Origin: Parascedosporium putredinis
Lineage: Eukaryota > Ascomycota > Sordariomycetes > Microascales > Microascaceae
Assembly: GCA_949357655.1 (NCBI GenBank)
Contig: CASHTG010000008.1
Coordinates: forward strand, 496,001-560,000
Length of the DNA stretch: 64,000 bases
Direction: 5' to 3'
This document shows, piece after piece, positions 12,656 through 24,986 of this stretch. The translations under genes were made by a program, and so were the position numbers. The first letter of the stretch is position 1, and each line of letters starts with the position of its first letter. The notes beneath the pieces were generated by a model that saw only the letters and a list, made by a program, of their open reading frames with translations, searched no databases and was not told where the DNA came from.

Positions 12656-14419
12656 ATGGCCGACTACCGAGGTCGAGATCGCATCATATACGACCCCGAC
12701 GCAGTAGACCACGTCTACCCCCAATCTGGCGCACGTTTCCGCTCACCCTCTCCATCCCCAGACCGCATGTCACGCTACGAGAGGCGCCCTCAGCGCTTCC
12801 ACGATGATTTCACTGATGACGGCCGGTCCGACATCGACTTTCGAGGCCGCCCCGGCCCCGCCGGCGGCTACTACCATGACGAGCCCCAACCTCGTTATAT
12901 TCCCAGAGAGATGTCCCCGGATTACCGCGCCCAGCGCGCTCCAGAGCGTCGGGCGAAACATTCCAGTTCCGGGAACCGTCGCCCGAGCGCCGCCCGGCCC
13001 CGCGTCGACCCGGCGTGCTGAGGAGGCAATCATCCCTGGACACCTTTGACCGGCCACGCTTCTACGAGAGGGAGGAGTACCCCCGCCGGCGCGTCGGGAA
13101 GACATTCGCAGAGGGGACGACTTCATGCACGCGTACGGCAACTCCCCTGACGTCACGCATGCGGGCCATGCGGATCGACGACGGCCGCACGGGCAGGGCG
13201 GCTACCGCGACGAGTTTAGCGATTCGCACAGCCTCACCAGCGGCGCTGGTCTGGGTCTGGGATACCCTGCCGCCGCCATGCCCCCGGCGCCGTCGGCTGC
13301 CTCGGCCGAACGCGTGCGGGAGCGGGAGGTGGTCAAGGTGCACAAGCGGAGGAGCAGGAGCCGCAGCAGGGAATCGTTGACGAGCCGGAGCTACTCGAGG
13401 AGGAGCTCTTCGCGTTCTAGATCCAGCTCGAGCCGCTCGAGCAGCCCCAGCCGAGCCACGAGTGTCAGGAGCGGCGGCGATTCGTATCCCAAGAAGGGCA
13501 AGACCAAGATTCCTTCCAAGTTGCTGTCCAAGAGGGCGCTGCTCGATCTGGGTTACCCGTTTCTCGATGAGGTAAGTTTGCGGTTGGTGGCTTCTATCTA
13601 TCTGGATGTGGGGAGTCGGGCTAACACTGGTGAACTAGGGCAATACCATTATCATTCTCAAGGCGTTGAATCAAGAGCAAATCGACCAAGTCCTCCGTGT
13701 CAGCGAGGAATACAAAAAGGTAGAGTCTTTGGCATAGTTCTTTTTCCCCTTTCGTCATCTAGTCAGACGACCATTTGGGGACTTCACATGCCATTAGTCG
13801 CAATTACTAACGCACGCATAGCTGAGCTCGAAATTTCTGCCGCCCGTTCTTCCGCAGGAAACATTGCCGAAGAGCGCCTCCTCGAGGATCTCCGCATGGC
13901 TCAAGCCCCGTCCATCGCTCCGGCTCCCATCATCATGGAGGCGGCTCCCCGGCAGCGCCAGTCCTTGTCCATCAACCCGCTCAAGAGGTGGAAGTCGTCA
14001 AGGAGACGGTGGTGCGAGATATTTCGCCTTCCCGCTGCAGCACTTATACCTCGACTACGTTCCCCTCGACCATTACCGACTCGACCATCACCGCGCCAGT
14101 GGTGTACGAACGTAGACGCCGGCACTCGGGTCCTCTCGTCGTACGCCGAAAGTCGCGCTCCCGGTCCCGCCACGGCAAGGACATCCGCGCCGAGATCCGG
14201 GCGCTGGAGGCGGAGCTGTACGAGCGCAAGAGCCACAAGCACAGGCCCCGTGGCGATGTCTCAGTGGGCGGCGACCTCGTGCGGGTGGACAGGCTCGGGG
14301 ATGGGCAGGTGGTCATGTTTGAGGAGAGGGTGGAGAAGGTGGAGGAGGGCTACCGGGGTCCTAGGATCGAGAGAGACAAAAGAGGTAGGCTGTCCTTGAG
14401 CGTGCCGAAGAGGAGGTGA
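12656..14419 (+). CDS. DUF8035-type Arg/Ser-rich protein
   Basis: Three exons (12656-13571, 13639-13719, 13822-14419) give about 532 residues after correction. The start MADYRGRDRIIYDPD leads into a Pro/Arg/Ser-rich disordered half with an SR-like block (KVHKRRSRSRSRESLTSRS). Then comes the diagnostic segment LLDLGYPFLDE joined by splicing to NTIIILKALNQEQIDQVLR. The C-terminal region has EVVKETVVRDISPSR, IRAEIRALEAELYERK and a final GPRIERDKRGRLSLSVPKRR. This matches my memory of the fungal DUF8035 family, whose role is unknown. The SR-type composition suggests RNA or nuclear association, but that is inference. Four apparent one-base losses are needed: GGG 12951-12953, CCCCC 13080-13084, GG at the donor 13719-13720, and CCC 13976-13978. 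With the donor base restored, exon 3 joins as K-A-E-L-E-I. Confidence 0.8.
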
Positions 14420-16909
14420 AGGACGCACGTCCACGTTTTTTGAAGAAACAAAGGTGTGCCCTTTTGCGGTATCTGTCTGTTGTTGAAAACTGAAATTGGC
14501 TAACATGTGATTTTGCGTGTAGGACCGCCTCCCGCGTTGGTGAGGGCCATGCTCAAGACGGTGACTTGATGCAAGCTAGAAAGCTCCAGGTTCCACCATT
14601 CCAACAATTTTTTTATTCCTTCTCTTTTATTCCCACTTCTTTTCTCATGAAACTTTCTCGTTGATCTTTTCTCCCATATATAAGTTGACACACGGCTTTG
14701 CCTTTCTTTACCTTGACGACATTTTCTCCACCAAATTTTCGTTATAGTCTTTTGCTCTTTTCGCTCCATACCGGCGCCATTCGCATCCTTCTTGTATTGG
14801 ATTATCTTGAATAGAACGGAAAGAGAGGGTGGGACGAACGGCAAACAAAGAATGTGAAGGACATGATGATTGATACGCAGGCTACGGCAAATCCGAGCGC
14901 AGCGTGCTCCAGCTCTTTGGCAAGGCGTCCTATGCATTCGGTTTCTTTTTCTTTTCTCTTCTTATCTCCTATCAATCTCATTCTTTCTCCCTTGTTTCGT
15001 TTAGGGATTATACGGCAGGCTCATAATCTTTTCTTTTTCCCCTTTCCTCTTCTTCTTTCATTCTCTCTAGGGGGCATATATGTGTACAAATTTTAGGATG
15101 AGTCTGATGAAACTAAAATGACGAAAAACAAGATGAATTCTCCAACATTGAAGTCTCTGAATGGTCTCTGGTGCTCTGCTGATGTGATGTCTGCGGACGT
15201 GCAATGTGTGTGTCTCTTGGTGGGGATGTCAAGCCTAAGACGATCGATCCATGGCTCTGGACTAACTTGTCCCGGGCTCCCGTAGGAAATTATTCCGGGG
15301 TAGGGAGGGGCGGCGATGGGCAGGTTGATGGGATTGACGGGGAAATTCGCGCCGGGACTGGAACGAGGCCAGGATGCCACTGTTACACTGTGGGCGTTAC
15401 TATTGCTGTTATCCACATCTATACTCATGATCTCATCAGAGGCCGCTCCGACACTGCTCCCTTTCTTTTCCTTTTTTCTGTTCAATTGTTTTTAATTGGG
15501 ACAAAGGTAGGGTTAGGTGGATTGGGGGCAATAAAAAGAATATAACCTGAGAAGCAGGGGGCAAAGAGGTAGCAAGGCATTATACACGCAATACGATTTC
15601 AATCTAACGAGCCGCCTCTCTCTTTGATCGGACGAGGACTCGCCCGTACCCCGCCGTACCGTGGAGGACACCAGAGCAGGGATCCGGTGCCGGGAGTGGA
15701 TCGTGGAGGAGAACTGGGGATCACGTGGGCGGAGCATCGGTCTCGAAACTTGGGGTGAGGAGAGCAGGCCTCGTTGGACGGTGGTTGAATTAATTACATG
15801 GAGGTTTGTGGATGTCGCTCATTGTCGCCAGGAACCCCGATGGAAGGGTGGTATGTGGGTGCATAGATCCATCTATATGGATGCTTGTCCTTTCACCCGG
15901 CCCGCTTTTTGCTGTATTTCTTGGTTTCTGGACTGGAAAGTGGCCTTTGGGACTCTTTTTCAGAGAGTTGCGAAGAGTGGAATTGCGGTAGGAGTTCCGC
16001 TCGACTAACGGTTCAAAAGAGGGTCAAGAGGAGAAAAACAGTACATAGCACAAGGCTGATTCAATTACATGCGGCGTCCGTAAGAAGATCAATGATGGTT
16101 CCAAAGAGAGACCTCGAGTATGTCCTTCAGCGTCTCCTAGCCCTCTCGCGGGACGCTGCCGCTGCTACCCGGCAAGGCACATGGGGGAGGGAAAGCAGGG
16201 GAGCAACGAAGACGTGAGGGAGGGTTCCCGAAGCATGCGTCGCCGAGGCGAGGCGGCGGACCAGGCAGTACGGATTGGCGGCTTTTTCTGTTGCGTGTGC
16301 TCGGTGCAGAGTCGATTACAAGGTGGGGGAGGAGAGCAGGTATAGGTGTCAGCGGCTAGTCTCGAAGGAACTGGGGGAGCTACTCTGGTGTCTCTTTTTT
16401 TTCTTCCAACTTTGAAATCTACATGCGCTGCACGAACTCAAGTGAGCCGCCGGGCCTGGTGTCCGTTTTTGGAAGGGCGGGGAAGGCAAAGCGCTGGACC
16501 GGTTGGGACGGGTGGACGGGAGATGCATGGAGAAGAATTGAAGAGAGAATGGATCAATTGATGATGGGACGTGGAGAGGACCCGGGAAATTGGGCGGGCC
16601 AAGGGTGCTTTGCTCCAAAAGGGTGGGAATATAAGGGAATCCCCGTTTCCGCTCCTCGTGGCTACGCGTGTGGTTTCCTGTTGTATTCTCTGTTGAACAC
16701 CTGCTCTCTTTCTCTTTTGGAGTTTTTCCCATAAAAGTGAGTGAGCATCGCGTTTTTCGTGGTTTTTGTATAAGCCACAGAATTCTCGTGCTCTACGGAG
16801 CTGCTTGGATGACTGGCAGAACGCTAATTCTCTGTAGTAGAAAAGACGGAATCCGAAGCCGACGACGATTACCACCCGGGGTCATTTATTGAAGAAAACA
16901 ACGTCCAAC
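14420..16909. other. Intergenic region of about 2.5 kb
   Basis: It contains the 3' flank of the DUF8035-type gene and the promoter of the acetylesterase. ORFs at 15093-15485 (-) and 16349-16875 (both strands) lack recognisable sequence, splice logic or biased composition. A TATA-like GAATATAAGG lies near 16626, about 280 bases before the next ATG. Confidence 0.45.
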
Positions 16910-18279
16910 ATGAGGGTCTCGTCTATTGTCGGTGCGCTGACGCTTGCCGCGGGCGCGAGGGCGGCGTGCTCGTCGCGCAACTGGAAGGGTTGGGAGAAGG
17001 CCAAGCACGCTTTCATCTTGTAAGTGTATGGGTGGACGAGACGAGAGCCTTTTTTTTTTTTAGCTCGGTGGATGCGGTACGCCACGAGAGGGAAGGGCAT
17101 GTGGTGGCATAGACCGCCGAAACTAGGTTGAGCTTCATCTTTGCCAGAGAAGTGTGATGAAGACGCAACACTCAGAAAAGGTATACTAACGATTCTGGTT
17201 CAACAGCGGTGACAGCTACACACAAACCGGTACGTATCAGCATCTCCCTTCTCAAACACAAAAACCCAAGCACGCACCCACTAACCCTCGACTCACACAG
17301 GCTTCGACGTCGCCGGCGCGGCCCCTCCGCCTCCAACCCCCTCGGCAACCCCTACCCGGGCTGGACCTCCTCCAACGGGCCCAACTGGGTCGGCTTCCTC
17401 ACCAACAAGTACAACGCCTCCGCCGACCTGCGCACCTACAACCTCGCCTACGGCGGCGCCACCGTCGACTCCGCCCTCGTCGAGCCCTGGCAGCCCACCG
17501 TCCTCTCCCTGCGCGACCAGGTCGCCGACCTCTTCCTCCCCAACTACGCCCCCGGCGCTACCGAAGCCGCGCCCTTCTGGGACCCCACCACCACCGTCTT
17601 CGGCGTCTGGATCGGCATCAACGACGTCGGCAACTCGTTTTGGAGCGGCGACGAGGCCACCACGGAGCTGTACGCCCAAATCTTTGATGTCTATGCCGGT
17701 CTCGTCGCGGATCTGTACGCGGCGGGCGGGCGCAACTTTGTCTTTATCAACGTGCCGCCCGTGCAGCGCTCGCCGCTCATCCTCGGCCAGGGCGAGGAGG
17801 CGATTGCGCTCGAGGAGGGGGCGCTGGCCAAGTTCAACGCGCTCGTGGACGGTCTCGCCAAGGACTTGAAGACGGCGCATAAGAACGACGCGAATGTCTG
17901 GGTGTACGATTCGTACAAGTCGTTTGGCGATGTCCTTGACGATGTGGCGGCTTATCCTCAGACTGCTGGGTACAAGGACACCACGACCTTTTGCGAGGCC
18001 TACCAGAAGTGAGTCTCTTTTTTTTTTTTTTCCCTTTCTTTTCTTGTTCTCGTGTATCCATTTTTAGGAGAAGAAAGCAGAGAAAGGAGAATGAGTCGCA
18101 AGCTAACCGTCACTGCCAGCGGCACGCCTGAATGGGACACCCTCGACGAGTCCTGCACATACCCCGTCGACCAGTACTTCTGGCTCAACAGCCTCCACCC
18201 CACGTATCCCATCCACGACGTTGTCGCCGAGGGAGTTGCCGAGCTCCTCAGCGGTCCCCCAACGTCAGTGCTTAAATGA
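16910..18279 (+). CDS. Secreted SGNH-fold acetylesterase, CE16-type
   Basis: Four exons (16910-17019, 17207-17229, 17301-18008, 18120-18279) with clean GT-AG introns encode about 333 residues. A signal peptide (MRVSSIVGALTLAAGARA) is followed by the SGNH block I FGDSY at residues 37-41 (Ser40 the expected nucleophile), block III GIND and the C-terminal LHPTYPIHD carrying the catalytic His. A short 23-nt exon encodes the FGDSYTQT region. The family hydrolyses acetyl groups from xylo-oligosaccharides and related sugars outside the cell. One C appears lost in CCCC 17322-17325, just after the GFDVAGAA motif; without it the protein shifts frame. The gene converges on the AA9 gene, with about 520 bases between stop codons. 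Assignment to CE16 over another GDSL esterase rests on overall sequence character. Confidence 0.88.
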
Positions 18280-18798
18280 AGTCTGGTGGCGCGAGAACGG
18301 CCTGATGGAGGCGAGGATGGAGGGAGACCTTCTTTTTCTTTTTTCTTCTCATTCATAATTGTTTCTCTAGTATATATTACTTTCTTCTCTAAGATCAACA
18401 TTCTTTGGTTACTTTCAAGTTGTGGAGTGTGTATAAATCAGTGGTTCAGTAAATACAATCTCAAATGGAAGACGACGGGACGAGAGCCTTGTTACCCTTT
18501 CTCTGATTTATATGCCCCCTCACTCGAACGGGTTTCGTTGTTCAAGCTTACAGTCCAAGTCACGCTTCTAGGAAAGCCTAGAGAAGAAAAAGGGGGTGAA
18601 AAAAAGAGGTGTATCTAACGAGTATCTAGCCTCGTCCTAGTTCGTGTGAAGATGTGGGTAATAAAAAAAAAGAAACAAAGTAGAAAAAGTTCTTTGTTTT
18701 ACAAGTAGACTCCGTGAATGCCAATTCTTTCCCTGATGCTGTCTCTTCTACCTCCTCTCTCCGCCCATTTTCCCTTTCCCGCTACCCGCGCTCCCATC
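18280..18798. other. Intergenic, convergent 3' ends
   Basis: This lies between the stop codons of the acetylesterase and the AA9 gene. No ORF of interest. It should hold both 3' UTRs and polyadenylation signals; an AATAAA-like stretch (GTAATAAAAA) is near 18658. Confidence 0.5.
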
Positions 18799-20013
18799 TT
18801 AGACGCACTGCTGGTAGTACTGGTTGGTGGTATCGCAGCTAGAGCCGGACTGGGAAGAAAGACGAGCAATGTTAGCGGAACCTGTTATCAATGTGCGAAG
18901 AAATAGATGTTGGCACTTCAACTTACAGCGCAGTTCGTGCAGCCGGTGTAACCCTGGCCACCGCACTGCTGGTACTTGGCAACCTCACAAGAGCCAGCAG
19001 CACCACCCGCAGCAGGAGCACCACCGGCAGGGGAAGCAGGAGGCGCAGCAACCTCGAGGTGCACGCTCGGCTTATCGCCAGCCACGCACGTCTTTTGGCA
19101 ACCGGCAGAGCATCCGGAACCAGCCGTGACCTCGAGACCGCTAGGAATGACAGCGGGGCCGGGCACGACGTAGGCGCTGATGGCACCGTGGATGTTGGCG
19201 GTGAGACCGGGGTCCGCGGCGCTGTACGCGCCGGGGAACTTGACGCCCGCGGGGACGGCGGTGCCGGAGCCGCCCGAGACGGTGATTTGGTAGCACGTCA
19301 TGTAGAGCTGGGCGGGCATGGCGTGGAGCGCGACGACCTCGGCGCGGAGGAGGTAGTCGCCGTCGGGGATGTCGGCGGGGATGGGCACGTCGACCTTGCC
19401 GCAGCACGCGTTCATGTCCTTGACGCCCCAGTTGTCGTTGTCGCCGACGGCGCCGGCCGACGTCCACCCGTTTTGGAAAATCTTGAAGAAGTCGGCCGAG
19501 CCGTCCGCCGTCTGCGCGTCGGCCACCTTGGAGAGGTAGACGATGACGGGGCCGTAGTGGGCGCCGCCAATGGCCTCGGATCCGCAGGATCGGTCACCGG
19601 CTGCTGGTGCATCTCGACAGTCACGGTGCCGCCGGCCTTGACGGGGCACTTGGCGCCCACGCCCTTGGAGCCGCCGGCGTTGCAGCGAATGTCGGGGCTG
19701 CCGGTGTTGGTCACGGGGGTGTTGGACATGGGGACACGAGCGCACTGGGACGCGTGGACGCTAAAAAGTTAGCATGGTGCCATTCCTTTTGAGGGGGATT
19801 CTTTTTGTGCCATCTGTTTTTGGATGCTACCATCACGGAAGAGAGATAGATGGAATGGGGTTCAACACGGGTGCAAGCAAACAAAGCGAAAGAAAAAAAC
19901 AAGGGGAGACTTATATAATCCTCTCCATCAACCCAAAGCTGCTGGAAAAGAGCATGGCCGGAGACCTGCTGGGCCGCAAAGGCGGCGACGAGAGTGAGGA
20001 ATGCCGACTTCAT
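18799..20013 (-). CDS. AA9 lytic polysaccharide monooxygenase with C-terminal CBM1
   Basis: The start is the ATG at 20013. The signal peptide MKSAFLTLVAAFAAQQVSG precedes the mature N-terminal His (HALFQQLWVDG), the first ligand of the copper histidine brace. The second His is in GGAHYGPVIVY, and the axial Tyr is in the QLYMTCYQITV stretch. A Pro/Ala linker leads to a cellulose-binding CBM1 (YQQCGGQGYTGCTNC, then SGSSCDTTNQYYQQC). The last exon is 18799-18849, the main exon 18927-19760 (branch TGCTAAC before its acceptor) and the first exon 19911-20013. The first junction does not keep frame, and another base seems lost near 19597 (MHQQP to GDRSCGSEAIGG), so two missing bases are inferred. 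Expected role: copper-dependent oxidative cleavage of crystalline cellulose, secreted. The total of about 329 residues is normal for AA9-CBM1. Confidence 0.92.
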
Positions 20014-23000
20014 CTTGAACTCAAACTGGCTCTCTTTGTGGAGGTGCAAGAGGTTGGTTGTGTGGTGTAAGAGGAAGATGAACGTCTGAGAGGACACAAC
20101 GAAGAGACGGGCGGGTAGACGAGGGGGCAAAGAGGAAGTGAGGAAAAGGGGAGAGAGGATCGAGGTGGGTTAAAGTAGACAAGGAAGAAGCACAAAAAGG
20201 AAGGGGAGTAGAAGATCGAAGATTAACAAGAAGCGGCACAAGCAAACCCCGGGGAACTACCGCGCTATTATCGCGGAACGCCCTCACAAGTATACATCCA
20301 TCTATTGACTATCGAATGAAAGGGAGAAAAAGAGGGCCTTTCATCTACCTGCCAGCACAGGAACGAACCCCAAGGCGCGGGCCAAACGTTCCTTCTGTCA
20401 GTCCTCGCCCTTCACATTGATGATGTCAATATACTGGCTGTGGGGAACAATGGCCGGATGGCTACTCGGCCATATTGACCCCACGGAACGGGCTTCCCTC
20501 CTCTACCCACACACTCGAATCCCTGCAAAGGGGGCCCACGAGATATTGAATTGGCATGGGAAGCCTGTTTGCGGGGGCAAGGCCCGGGTTACAATGGGGA
20601 CGCGAAGTTTTTGACTTGGCACGTTGGAGCCAGACGCCCAAGATGCGGAAAAGTAATATGCGCGCTCCACCTCTCGCTCTCGCTCTTTTCTCTCTCTTTC
20701 TCCCTCTATTTTCTTATCAACCGGCCCGTTTCCGTGCAAGACATGCATAACAAGCAGGAGAGCGTATAGCTAAGTGAAGTGCGTGCGCTTGGGTGGCAAT
20801 GGGGAGAGGCATGGAGATGGCTGTCGGCAATGCGTGCTGCGACTTTCTCGAGGTTGCATCAGAAGCTTGAATCAATAAATCAGTTTCTCTCTCAAAAGTA
20901 GTTATTTTTTCAATGCAAGCTTTCTCCTGCCAGAATCCCGTCCGTCTAGTATGCCATGCCACCTCCTGGGTGCCGGCACGGATGGGGGTGGGCACCGGCC
21001 TCTGTCGGTTCATGCAAGCTTTGTGGAAACCGAGCCAACACCAGAAGCATTGAACTCTTCATCATGCTCATGATAGCATTTTTCTTCTTCTTTATTTTCC
21101 GCTCGACGACGTTCAATTGTCTCCTGTGTCTGGCCTTCGTCACCAGTCTCCTTCCTCTTCTTGTGAGAGAGGCATGATTGCTACCACACCCACACACTCC
21201 CCAGGATCGTCACCCCAGCTTACCCCAGATTTCCCGGCTGCAGTGGCGCGCAGGGTGGGATGGGGAGACCGCAACCAAGGCAACGTTGAAGATTCGCTCG
21301 CAGCATCGGGGGAGAACACGCACAAAAAAAAAAGAGCGCAAAAGAGAAAGTAAAGGAAGCATTTCGTCCCGCCGTAAGCCACGAGACCTTGCCGTGCGGC
21401 CGAAGTTAATAAACAAGCAGAGCAAAAGGGCGCTGAATCTCGCGAGGTGACTGGTTGTGGCTGTCTCGTGCCTAATATAAGTGCAATATATCCCGGCAGA
21501 ATACGGGGAAAAGATCGATTGCCCTTTTTCTGGGGGTGAGAAGGGGGGCAACGAAATTCGACGGGACATCAATTGATCGAGGGCTTGGTTTGGTCAAAGA
21601 AACGCGGGGTGAGGACTGGAGGGCTTCAAACAGGTCAACTGGAAGGCGCGAGCCAAAACCCAGATAAAAAGATGAAAATAAAGAATAGATGAAAAAAATT
21701 ATAGGGAGGAAAGAGCATAAAAGAAGAGTTACAGGAGGAAGGCGTGTTCAAGCTATCGAAATCCGAGATAGACTTACAAGGGAAACAGTGAAGATGGAAA
21801 CAACGACTAACAAAAAGAGTATGGGGTAGGAGCGTCTCACGTTAAGCCAGACCCTATGAAATCATCCCCAGTGACAGCCCAACATTTCAAGCAATCTTTC
21901 TCTGACAGTGACTAGGGCATACTTGAAGACCAACCACTTTCCAAGTCTTGGCCCGCCTAGCCGCTCATATTACTCTCATCTTAGACCAATCCAACCCTAG
22001 AGAATAAGTGAAGAGTGAAGGCGTAGGTACGGCAAAGAGCAAGACAACTGCCCCTGTACTACATGTCCCCATGCCCTGGCTTACGCGCTGGTTTATCGAG
22101 TTCTGCGGGGATGGTCACTCGCTAGTTCTCGTAGTCTCACGCGTCCAGCATGCTCATGTCGGTCTTTTCGCTATCCGGGCCGTGTGAGTATAGGGATTAC
22201 ACCTCAAGATGCGGGGAGGTCGAAATCGGAGCTGAGCAGAGAAAAGATCGTCGCTGATCACAGGGGCGAGTCTGGGCTCTCGCCCTTGATCTCGAAACCT
22301 TGTTTATACATCCATGATCAGGTTTTGGCGAGTTTTGTCCGGCACCGGGCTGTGGTAATGTTTGTCTGATGCTCGAGATTTCCTTAGGGCAAGTTGATGG
22401 CAGACCTCATCCTCCCCTTTGTTCGAGAAATGCGCAACATCTACGCCCCTTTCTTCATCTCCCATATACGCCTGGAATACACGCCGAGATCGACGTGATG
22501 AAAAAATCGCAAGGAGGGAGTCATTCGTTTGAAGTAGTAGTAGCCTGCCCAGCAGTAATTTCCCTCCCCAGTCTTTCGTACATCCGAACTGCTCGAATCC
22601 GGCCCTACACCCCCGTCCGTCAGATGATGCGTGATGTCCATGTCACGGCTCCTCTTGGCCTTGACGTATGGCGATGCTCACCTCTTTGGCCCCAGAGGAA
22701 AGAGGGTTGTATATCTCATATTAAAGTGAGCAAGAAAATGGGAAACCTTGATTAAACACTCGCAAGGCCATCCCACCCCCATGCCCGACACACACACACA
22801 CGCACACACGCCCAAGTGACAAAACACTCCCTCCCCTCCTTTCCACCCGCCCTCCTTGGCTTGGCATCGCGCCCTCTATCCATCCAGCGAGGCCCCGTCA
22901 CATTCTGTTCTCTCAATCCTCGTCCTCAGCTTTCCTCCAGCCAGAAGAGAGAGGACCTGGAAGAAACCATGAAACCCAAACCCCCAGCAACCACACTACC

Positions 23001-24986
23001 GAACGCTGACACACACACACACACCCCGTTCTCTCTTCCTCCCTCCCGTTCCACACACCCACACGCGTCAACTGCCGACCCATAATAACACTCCTAAGCC
23101 TCACTTTCACTTGCGCGGGTAGTAAGGGGAAAAACGCGAGGGGGCGCTAGGAAAGGGAACGCAAGGGAAAGGGTTACCTGCCCATTATTCGAGCAATGAG
23201 AAAGAAAGCAAATACCTCTCATGGTTTCCACACACCCAAACGTCGTAACGAGTGCCTCATGTCCCGTTGTTCTCCATACTTTGTCCGAGTCGCATCACGA
23301 GCTCTGTCCCGATATCCACAAAGAAAAAGTAGCGCCGTGCCGACCATCCACGCTTAATCTCGGCCGGGGATAGCGGAAGAGCGGCGCCAATCTTTTGCCC
23401 TTTTGTTCTTCTTCTACTTCTTTTCGAGTCAATGGCACCTGATGGGTTGCACTTCACGCCCCCTCCTCCCCTACTGAGCGTAGTCAGGCGGTGCATGTGA
23501 ATGGCCCCAGCGTAGCAGAAAAGAAAATAGACTCTATAGGCCCCCGGTTCCGGTGTCCGAGTGTAGCTTGCAAAGGGCCGGCTTGGTCGGGACCTGACCG
23601 TTTGTAGGCGGGTTTACTCGTGTTCTGGGACTACACACCCCCGTTGGCGGGATGGAGTTCCATCTCCCCTTGGCCAACGGCCCTGACGCCCAAGCCGATT
23701 AAGTGGTGCGGATGACGTACAGAGAACACCTACCCTCAGGTGGCTCCGGCGCATCGGACGCAAACAAACTCTGCTCCTACATTCCATCTCCTCTCCGTAC
23801 CCGCACATCAAGCGCGGATCACGGTGAGAAAAAGGAGGAGTGTCGAAAATGGCGAGAAGAGAGTGAAAAAGGCCCATCAATGTTGGAAGAATCTCGTCTC
23901 TGTTTCGCAACGGAGAATGAGCATCTTACTCAGGGTGGAACCTTTCTACTCAGATCTAAAAGCAAACAAGCAAGCGAAAAGGTCGTCGAGAAAACAAGCA
24001 AGTCGAGTCAAGGTCGGCGAGCCTAGAGAAGAACGAGGTTAGGATAATAGGAGTACGGTTGCTCTATGTGATCTGTCTCAATTAGGTCAATATTCGTCAT
24101 AACGAGCCAAAGAGCAGCGCCAATTCCTCTTGAGATAAGAGAAACGAGGAAAAAGAGTCGGGCATGGAGCGCTAGACATAGATAAGTCACTCATCATCAT
24201 CACAGAGTTTCGAGAAAACAGAAAAAGGGGAAATAAGGGGGAGGGGAGGAAAAACAAGCAGAGGAAGCTGCACGCTTCCATTACCTCTGCCCTCTCAAGC
24301 ATCGACCCAATCCCTCCACTCGGCGCAATTTTTCCTTTGTCCCCTTCATTTTCATCTCTTTCAACACTGGGATGGAGCTAAATCCACATCCCAAAGCAAG
24401 GTAACAATACCCTTGTACAGGCCCAGAATCGTAGCCCCATACAGTCGCTCTTTGCTTCGCCTTTGTGCCTCCTTCCAGTTCACCCTTGAGGGTGGATTGT
24501 CTGCCTTGAGAGGGCAGAGATGCCGTTGCGCGGCTGCCGTTGTCGAACATTGACTCTTTCTAAAGTTAAACCACGTTTAAAAGAAAACAAAAGGACGCCG
24601 ACCCACGTAGTCGGTCGTACCTTGCTGCGCCGTGCTGAAGGTGAGAAATCTGGCGATTAGGTGTGGGTATCTCGATGTTTCGTGAAGCAAAAGTCCCCTC
24701 CAACGCCTGAAATGCATACCCTCTATGCTTTCGGAATTCCACCTCCTGTGCGCCCTAACGACCCTTATAATTCCACATCGCGGCATATCAGACAGACAGT
24801 TGCTAAAATAATCAAGCCGCCTCGGATCAGGCGGCAAAAGAGAACACTGGATGAGAAGGGTCTTTCCATGCTGGGATAGACCCTATCTCGGACTAGCTCA
24901 AAGCTGATTCTCTCAGGTCGATCACCAGATGCGACCAACAATCTCTCGTTGACTTTCATTTACCCTGAGCATGTGCCCTGGTCTCT
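20014..24986. other. Intergenic region of about 5 kb
   Basis: No gene was recognised. The AA9 promoter is expected just above 20013, with a pyrimidine-rich minus-strand leader. Short CA/CACA tracts lie near 22790-22810 and 23008-23022. ORFs such as 22369-22755 (+) and 24281-24550 (-) have no recognisable domain or splice pattern. The lower end holds the 3' flank of the poly(A) polymerase gene. Confidence 0.45.

Noticed and set aside
15093..15485. 130-codon minus-strand ORF
   Set aside because: No recognisable domain, no splice logic, and overlapping ORFs of similar length on the other strand; kept as intergenic.
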